From contig JAPEIS010000007.1 of assembly GCA_029531795.1 (NCBI GenBank), positions 1,488,001-1,552,000 of the forward strand: a stretch of DNA of 64,000 nucleotides, read 5' to 3'. The notes under the pieces were generated by a model, which worked only from the letters and a program-made list of their open reading frames with translations, ran no database searches and was not told where the DNA came from. The DNA comes from Sclerotinia nivalis (Eukaryota > Ascomycota > Leotiomycetes > Helotiales > Sclerotiniaceae). This document shows positions 59,369-64,000 of this stretch, piece after piece. The stretch's first letter is position 1. Every line of letters starts with the position of its first letter. A program made the translations under genes and the position numbers.

Positions 59369-60189
59369 CTATCTGACTTCCGGTGCTGGTGCTGCCGCCA
59401 TTGCAATATCGTTATTGATCGCATCGGCTGTTTCCTCTCTTGGCTGTCTCTCGAACAACCTTCTCCAGAACATTGGCGGATCAAATGGACGGTGTCCATT
59501 ATGTAAAGGTGGATAAACGTCGTTAAAGAAATACCAAATATGGCCAATAACGACTCCCATCATCTCATCTTTTGGCACCGTCCCATGTAAAACTAGACTG
59601 AATCCCATCAAGACCCAAGGTAAATATGGAGCCGTGAAAACCAGTAATCCGAGGAAACTTAATTGTGTATCAGGGTTCCTTCTCGACCAAATATATACCA
59701 GAGTCGAGGATAAGGGGTGTCCTAGGAATGGCATTGAGACTAGAGGATTTATAAGGATGAGACATGTTGTTGCGTAAAGGAGTAGCCATGAGAATTGCGC
59801 CGCTGATCGCCCGGATGATTCTTCGAGAAGTCGCGAGTATCTGGTTAGGAAGAAGACATGAAAAACGAGGTCTAGGGACAGAGGACCAAAGTATATAAAC
59901 GTCGTTAAGAGGCGCCAATACTGGTACATGACATCAGCGAAGCCCTCAACATGGAAGTTGAATGCGCAACAAAGAGGGAGAAACCTACCTGCGCTTTAAC
60001 AAAAACAGCTCTAAAGCTATAGAATAGCTGAAACGGAGTAACAATTTGACATTGAACTAGCGCGCTCGTAATCACGGTAGCCGTCGTCCACCATCTCGTA
60101 CAAACCGGCATTTCCCAAAACCAAGTTTCTAGCGGAAATCCAGCCTGTCCCCCTATCCCTCCCTCTCCATTTCCCATCATCTGATCCAT
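59369..60189 (-). CDS. Derlin (Der1-like) ER-associated degradation protein
   Basis: Exons complement(59989..60189, 59369..59920), joined across a 68-nt GTAGGT...ACCAG intron, give 250 residues. The start ATG is at 60189 (MDQMMGNGEGGIGGQAGFPL). Derlins are inactive rhomboid-fold membrane proteins of the ER that help retrotranslocate misfolded proteins (family knowledge). Seen here: the LETWFWEMPVCTRWWTTATV start, the WR motif in QYWRLLTTFIYFG, several membrane helices (FSWLLLYATTCLILINPLVS, LGLLVFTAPYLPWVLMGFSL), the GHIWYFFNDVYPP block and the RPFDPPMFWRRLFE motif. No C-terminal SHP box for Cdc48 binding is visible. It is divergent from CENP-A. Confidence 0.92.
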
Positions 60190-60950
60190 AATTGGATATT
60201 TGGGGATTGGTGGCGGTAATGCGACAATCAGGCTCGGGCTTTGGATGAGAAAATATGACGAGGGTGTATTGCGTAATCGAGTTGTTGAGTATTTCCAGGT
60301 CCTGAGATAAATACGTCGAAGAGTTTCGAATATTTTTTGTTATGGTTTGAGGTGATTCTAGATATTTTACTTTAGTAGATTTATTTCTCAAACGTGTGTC
60401 GTGGGTTGCGCTTTGATTTGTAGGTCATGACATTGTTTGAGCAAGTTGTCCTGTTCTAAGGAGTTATCAATTGTTAATCTAGAAACATCCCGCGGCACTT
60501 CGGGCGATAACCCTAATTGATAATGCGAGGCTAAGAGTTTCAGCCTTGTTTAGCCATTATTTTCCCATGTTTTTACCGACTGGTCCAAGCTTGCAAATTG
60601 TAAATAAGGTTGCTGTGGTTCCTACATCAATATTCAACTTCAGACTAGACCAAACCTGATAGTTGAATACATTCCTCTTCAAATTTGCTGACTCGAATTC
60701 CGGGCGAATTTAAACTCGCCCAGATCTAATCCGATCTCTCGGCTCCAAGTGGATTGTTATAACATCCTTCTTTTCACCCAACCACAAACTCGAACGCGCA
60801 TATTCGCGCCAAACCGCGTCTTCAAAGCCCATTCCAGCCACTAGACTATTCTTCAACAATCGCATAACAATCATCAAGTTGCGTAATTTGTGCACAGAAC
60901 ATATTCGACGAAGAATATTATAGAATTTTCGATTACTACTAAGAGTCGCA
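60190..60950. promoter_or_regulatory. divergent promoter region, Derlin / CENP-A
   Basis: About 760 bp between divergent starts. No specific site is claimed. Confidence 0.4.
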
Positions 60951-61644
60951 ATGTCGCAAGTTCAGAAGAAAAAGCAGCGTTTGTCGCTGGACGAAGAATC
61001 AGCAGCAGGTAGCCCAAAGACGGGCACAAAAGGCAGACCGGCTGGAAAATCCGTCGCGGGGAAGGGAGGTGTAGGCAAGAGGCCAAGAGAAAGTGCTGTT
61101 AGAGGTAAGCTGGATTTTGTTTTTGCAATTGTGGGCTTGCGCGATTTGCGCGCGCTTTTTATAAGGGTTCAAGTCGGATTTCAGGTCGAGAGAAAGAGGT
61201 TGTTCCCATTAAGCTCAGTGTACTGACACAATTGACATGAATAGCTGGAGATCCAGTACCTCGAGGGAAGAAGCGCCGTTATAAGCCTGGTACCCTAGCC
61301 CTGAAGGAAATCCGCAAATTTCAGAAGTCTACAGATCTGCTACTTCTAAAACTTCCCTTTTCACGATTGGTGCGTATTTATACCCAACCGAACATTGCGG
61401 GGCGGGACCTAACATGTCGTGATTTTAGGTCAGGGAAATCGCTCTCTCCGTACGTCCTCAAGGTGAGGGCATGCGCTGGCAATCACAAGCTATTCAAGCA
61501 CTCCAAGAGTCTGCTGAAGCATTTCTTGTCCATCTGTTTGAAGATACGAATCTGTGTGCTATTCATGCCAAGAGAGTTACAATTATGCAGAAGGATATAC
61601 AGCTCGCTAGACGTATCCGAGGTGCATGGGGTGGTTTGGGTTGA
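60951..61644 (+). CDS. CSE4: centromeric histone H3 variant CENP-A
   Basis: Exons 60951..61104, 61245..61369 and 61429..61644 give 164 residues. It replaces H3 in centromeric nucleosomes and specifies the kinetochore. The tail (residues 1-~60) is unlike H3: [20 protein letters not shown], with Gly/Lys repeats. The fold begins at [20 protein letters not shown]. Loop 1 reads [20 protein letters not shown], longer than in canonical H3, which is diagnostic of [25 protein letters not shown] and a C-terminal [11 protein letters not shown] complete it. Intron 1 is 140 nt, intron 2 59 nt. Confidence 0.95.
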
Positions 61645-61970
61645 ACTATGATAATTACATGCTAAAACGCTATGTAATTGCTTTTGAATTGCTTGGGAAA
61701 TCTTGTCAAATTAGCTTGTCTGGATAGGGAATCCATTTTCGTTATAGGGAAGGCGTATATGGTTCATGGCTTGTACAAGTCTGGGTGGAATTCGACTTAT
61801 ATTAGGATGTACAGACATTGATATTCTATGCTAGGTGAAGTAATTCCTTGCCTCTCTAGCATGAGACTCGGCTTATTCAGCCAAGGTAGCACATCTGTGT
61901 CTTGAGATTTCCTTATGTCTTCAAACGAACTTATTTTGTAGGACCCAAAAGTATGCCATTATCCATTTTT
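61645..61970. other. convergent 3' spacer
   Basis: About 325 bp between the CENP-A stop and the homoserine kinase stop. Nothing was seen. Confidence 0.5.
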
Positions 61971-63174
61971 TCAGCTGTACGTTACTGTTGTACCATCTTG
62001 CGCAGGTTCTAGCAATTTCCAATCGCACTTGATATCGTTCTTCGCAAATGTATCCAGTATGACCTTCGCAATTGCATCGAAATTCTCAGTTGCAAGCGCA
62101 AGAATAGTTGGACCAGCTCCTGATAAACATATTCCACAGAGACCTGGGTGAGACTTAGGAGTGACAGATTGCAGGATCTCCGGTAGACCTGGAATCAGGC
62201 CTTTCCTGTAAGGTTGGTGCACTTTGTCTTGCATTGCAAGGTAGATCTGCTCTGCATCAGGCGGTGACCTTCCTAGAGCCGAAGGCAGAAGAGCAATTCT
62301 TTGAAGATTGAAAACGACATCCGACCTGGAATATGAAGATGGTAGGACGCTTCTAGCCTTTGCTGTAGCGACTTCGAATTGTGGAATGATTGCAATAGCT
62401 TTAATCTCGGACGCCCAAGGAAATTTCATGTAGTGCCCAATTCCAACTGGCGGTTCGGGAGGATTGGACCCGGTATCTACTCCTCCGGCCGGTTCAGGTA
62501 GAACTTCACTGAGTGGGATTTCTTTGCGTTCTGTGTCTTCAGCGCTTAATTCGTTGAGATATGTTCCTACAAATCCTCCATACAATGCCGCGGCTACGTT
62601 ATCTGGATGTCTTTCTATATGAGGTGTTAGATATGTCGAGCTTGACAGGCAATCGCGCCATACCTATCATAAGACAATAATCCAACATCCTGGCCTTTGA
62701 CAACCCCAACTTTCCGACTTCATTGCCTAGTGCAACACCAGCTACCACCGCGGCACCAGATGACCCAAGTCCGCGCCCCAATGGAATGGGATTAATGATA
62801 TGAACTGAAGTCTCGGAAGGGAAGCTTCTCTGTCCGTGGCATCGCAAAACATATAGTGCTGTTCGTGTAATGAGGTTGCTATCAGCGGTCAAGGGAACCT
62901 CTTCCGCGCCTTGTCCTTCATATGTGATTTTGCAATTGAGAGGTGCTTGGGATGTGATCGATGGTGTGACTTCAACCTTTAACTCGAGCCATATGGAGAG
63001 AGCGAGACCTATAACATCGAATCCAGGGCCAATGTTCGCCGAGGAACAGGGTACTTCTATTTGGATGTCAGTTTCGAATGTCTAGCATCGATGGAAAATG
63101 ATCCAAATGACTTGAACGGCGGTTTGTGCGAGGTTTTAATGAGGGGATAGAGATGACGGACTTATGGTAATCAT
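61971..63174 (-). CDS. THR1: homoserine kinase
   Basis: Exons complement(63162..63174, 62664..63056, 61971..62614) give 349 residues. It phosphorylates homoserine in the threonine pathway. The tiny first exon is ATG plus 10 nt; splicing 63161-63057 (GTCCGT...AATAG) gives MITIKVPCSSANIGPGFDVI, the normal family start. The other acceptor nearby leads to an early stop. The GHMP kinase ATP loop is PIPLGRGLGSSGAAVVAG, followed by MIERHPDNVAAALYGGFVGT across the second intron (49 nt) and the GICLSGAGPTILAL motif near the C-terminus. The gene is intact. It is divergent from the purine gene ADE5,7. Confidence 0.94.
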
Positions 63175-63837
63175 TTTGATTGACGATGTTTAGAAGTTCG
63201 AGACTGGAGGGATAAATTCGAGGTTAGGTACAAAAATCAAGTGCTATCGAATCATTCGATAACCCCACTGTAACCTTTTTCATCAGCCTTTCCCGATATC
63301 GCTATAAATCGAGAAAAATTCCATTATGGTGACAAGTCACGACCAGGATTGCAGCAAGAAGATTGAAATAAGGATGAAAACACTATGATTTGTTCGCTTG
63401 TTATCAACCATGTTGACGCGCCGTGACGATCCATTTAAAATTTCTCAGACTCACTGGTGGCATGGTTAGATGAACTTTTTCAACACTCATCTGTAGTATA
63501 TTTTGGTGATACAATGCATTTGCATTCTTCAAATGAGTGGCAGAGGCGTGAAGATCTAAATTGGATAAAACATATTGTTATAAGAACCTAATTCGGATTT
63601 TAATATTGATATAATCTGATATTATTGAAGTAGGCTCAAATAACTTCAAATGTAATCGGTTAAATCATGGAGGGGTAACGTGGGTGAGTGTTAGGGATAT
63701 TGGCGGGGTTAGAGAATTTTGCCAAGGCGGTGGCACTAGCGGGCACAAAATGATTGCACCCTGATAGAGTTTCTTCTTTTGTCTCCAGCCTTTTTTTCAT
63801 ACAGCAAATATCTCAACACCGTACAGAAAACTTCACA
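63175..63837. promoter_or_regulatory. divergent promoter region, THR1 / ADE5,7
   Basis: About 660 bp between two divergent biosynthesis genes. I looked for a Gcn4/CPC1-type TGACTCA site and did not see an exact one. Confidence 0.4.
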
Positions 63838-64000
63838 ATGGAGCCCATTCGAATCCTCCTTGTCGGAAATGGTGGTCGGGAACATACTTTGGCTTGGAAA
63901 CTCAGCCAATCTCCCCGCGTCGAGTCCATAATCGCAGTCCCAGGGAATGGAGGAACCGCAAATTGCCCCAAAGTCTCCAACGATTCCAGCGTCAAGGCAG
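63838..64000 (+). CDS. ADE5,7: bifunctional purine enzyme ADE5,7, N-terminal part
   Basis: ATG at 63838 starts MEPIRILLVGNGGREHTLAW, and the frame continues to the window edge (54 residues). This is the N-terminal ATP-grasp entry (VGxGGREHxxAxKL) of phosphoribosylamine-glycine ligase (GARS). In fungi this domain is fused to AIR synthetase (family knowledge); only the first part is visible here. Confidence 0.9.
   Translation, partial: MEPIRILLVGNGGREHTLAWKLSQSPRVESIIAVPGNGGTANCPKVSNDSSVKA

Overview
The window is nuclear DNA of a filamentous ascomycete. The genes carry short GT-AG introns (mostly 50-80 nt), both strands are used, and the protein families are fungal: HAM1-like, DUF1264/OBAP, DUF4211, fungal bestrophin, kinesin-3, Derlin and CENP-A. 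The style of the proteins, the low-GC intergenic DNA and the PIR-type wall protein suggest a leotiomycete, probably Sclerotiniaceae (Botrytis/Sclerotinia/Monilinia-like). This placement is inference; no marker was compared.

Layout. 1-437 is the 3' end of a PIR-repeat, GPI-type cell-wall protein. 2.4-3.1 kb is a frameshifted J-domain gene. 5-12.3 kb is a block of unrecognised, probably lineage-specific genes; it includes a tandem pair of divergent paralogues (10197-10821 and 11254-12305) that share an intron position, the second ending in a CaaX-like tail. 13.1-15.2 kb holds a small conserved fungal protein and a quinone-oxidoreductase gene broken by two frameshifts. 16.2-18.7 kb has a bestrophin-family channel and TOM22. 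19.1-21.2 kb encodes a SAP-like protein whose middle exon carries three repeats built on the histone H3 tail sequence; the first matches H3 residues 2-9 exactly. 22.6-26.5 kb is a large ADF-H (cofilin-fold) protein. 27.4-29.0 kb is a Pol III island: tRNA-Arg(ACG) with intron, 5S rRNA, and tRNA-Phe(GAA) with intron.

29.3-33.0 kb has an OBAP1-like DUF1264 protein and glyoxalase II with alternative mitochondrial/cytosolic starts. 34.3-37.4 kb is a HAM1-like protein and 39.7-42.0 kb a DUF4211 nuclear protein. 42-46.2 kb is gene-poor but has a candidate structured RNA (about 44.57-44.70 kb) with U6-like blocks. 46.2-52.9 kb has a centrin/calmodulin-like EF-hand protein, a class II-like eIF4E, a NOPCHAP1-like protein and a short kinesin-3. 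53.8-54.9 kb is a relic adenylation-domain gene. 56.3-61.6 kb has acireductone dioxygenase, an SDR, a Derlin and CENP-A. 62-64 kb has homoserine kinase, divergent from the start of the bifunctional purine gene ADE5,7.

There is no operon logic. Most genes are independent housekeeping or cell-biology genes in divergent or convergent arrangement. Exon joins were worked out by eye from splice signals, reading phase and family conservation. The most unusual observation is the H3-tail-like repeat protein.
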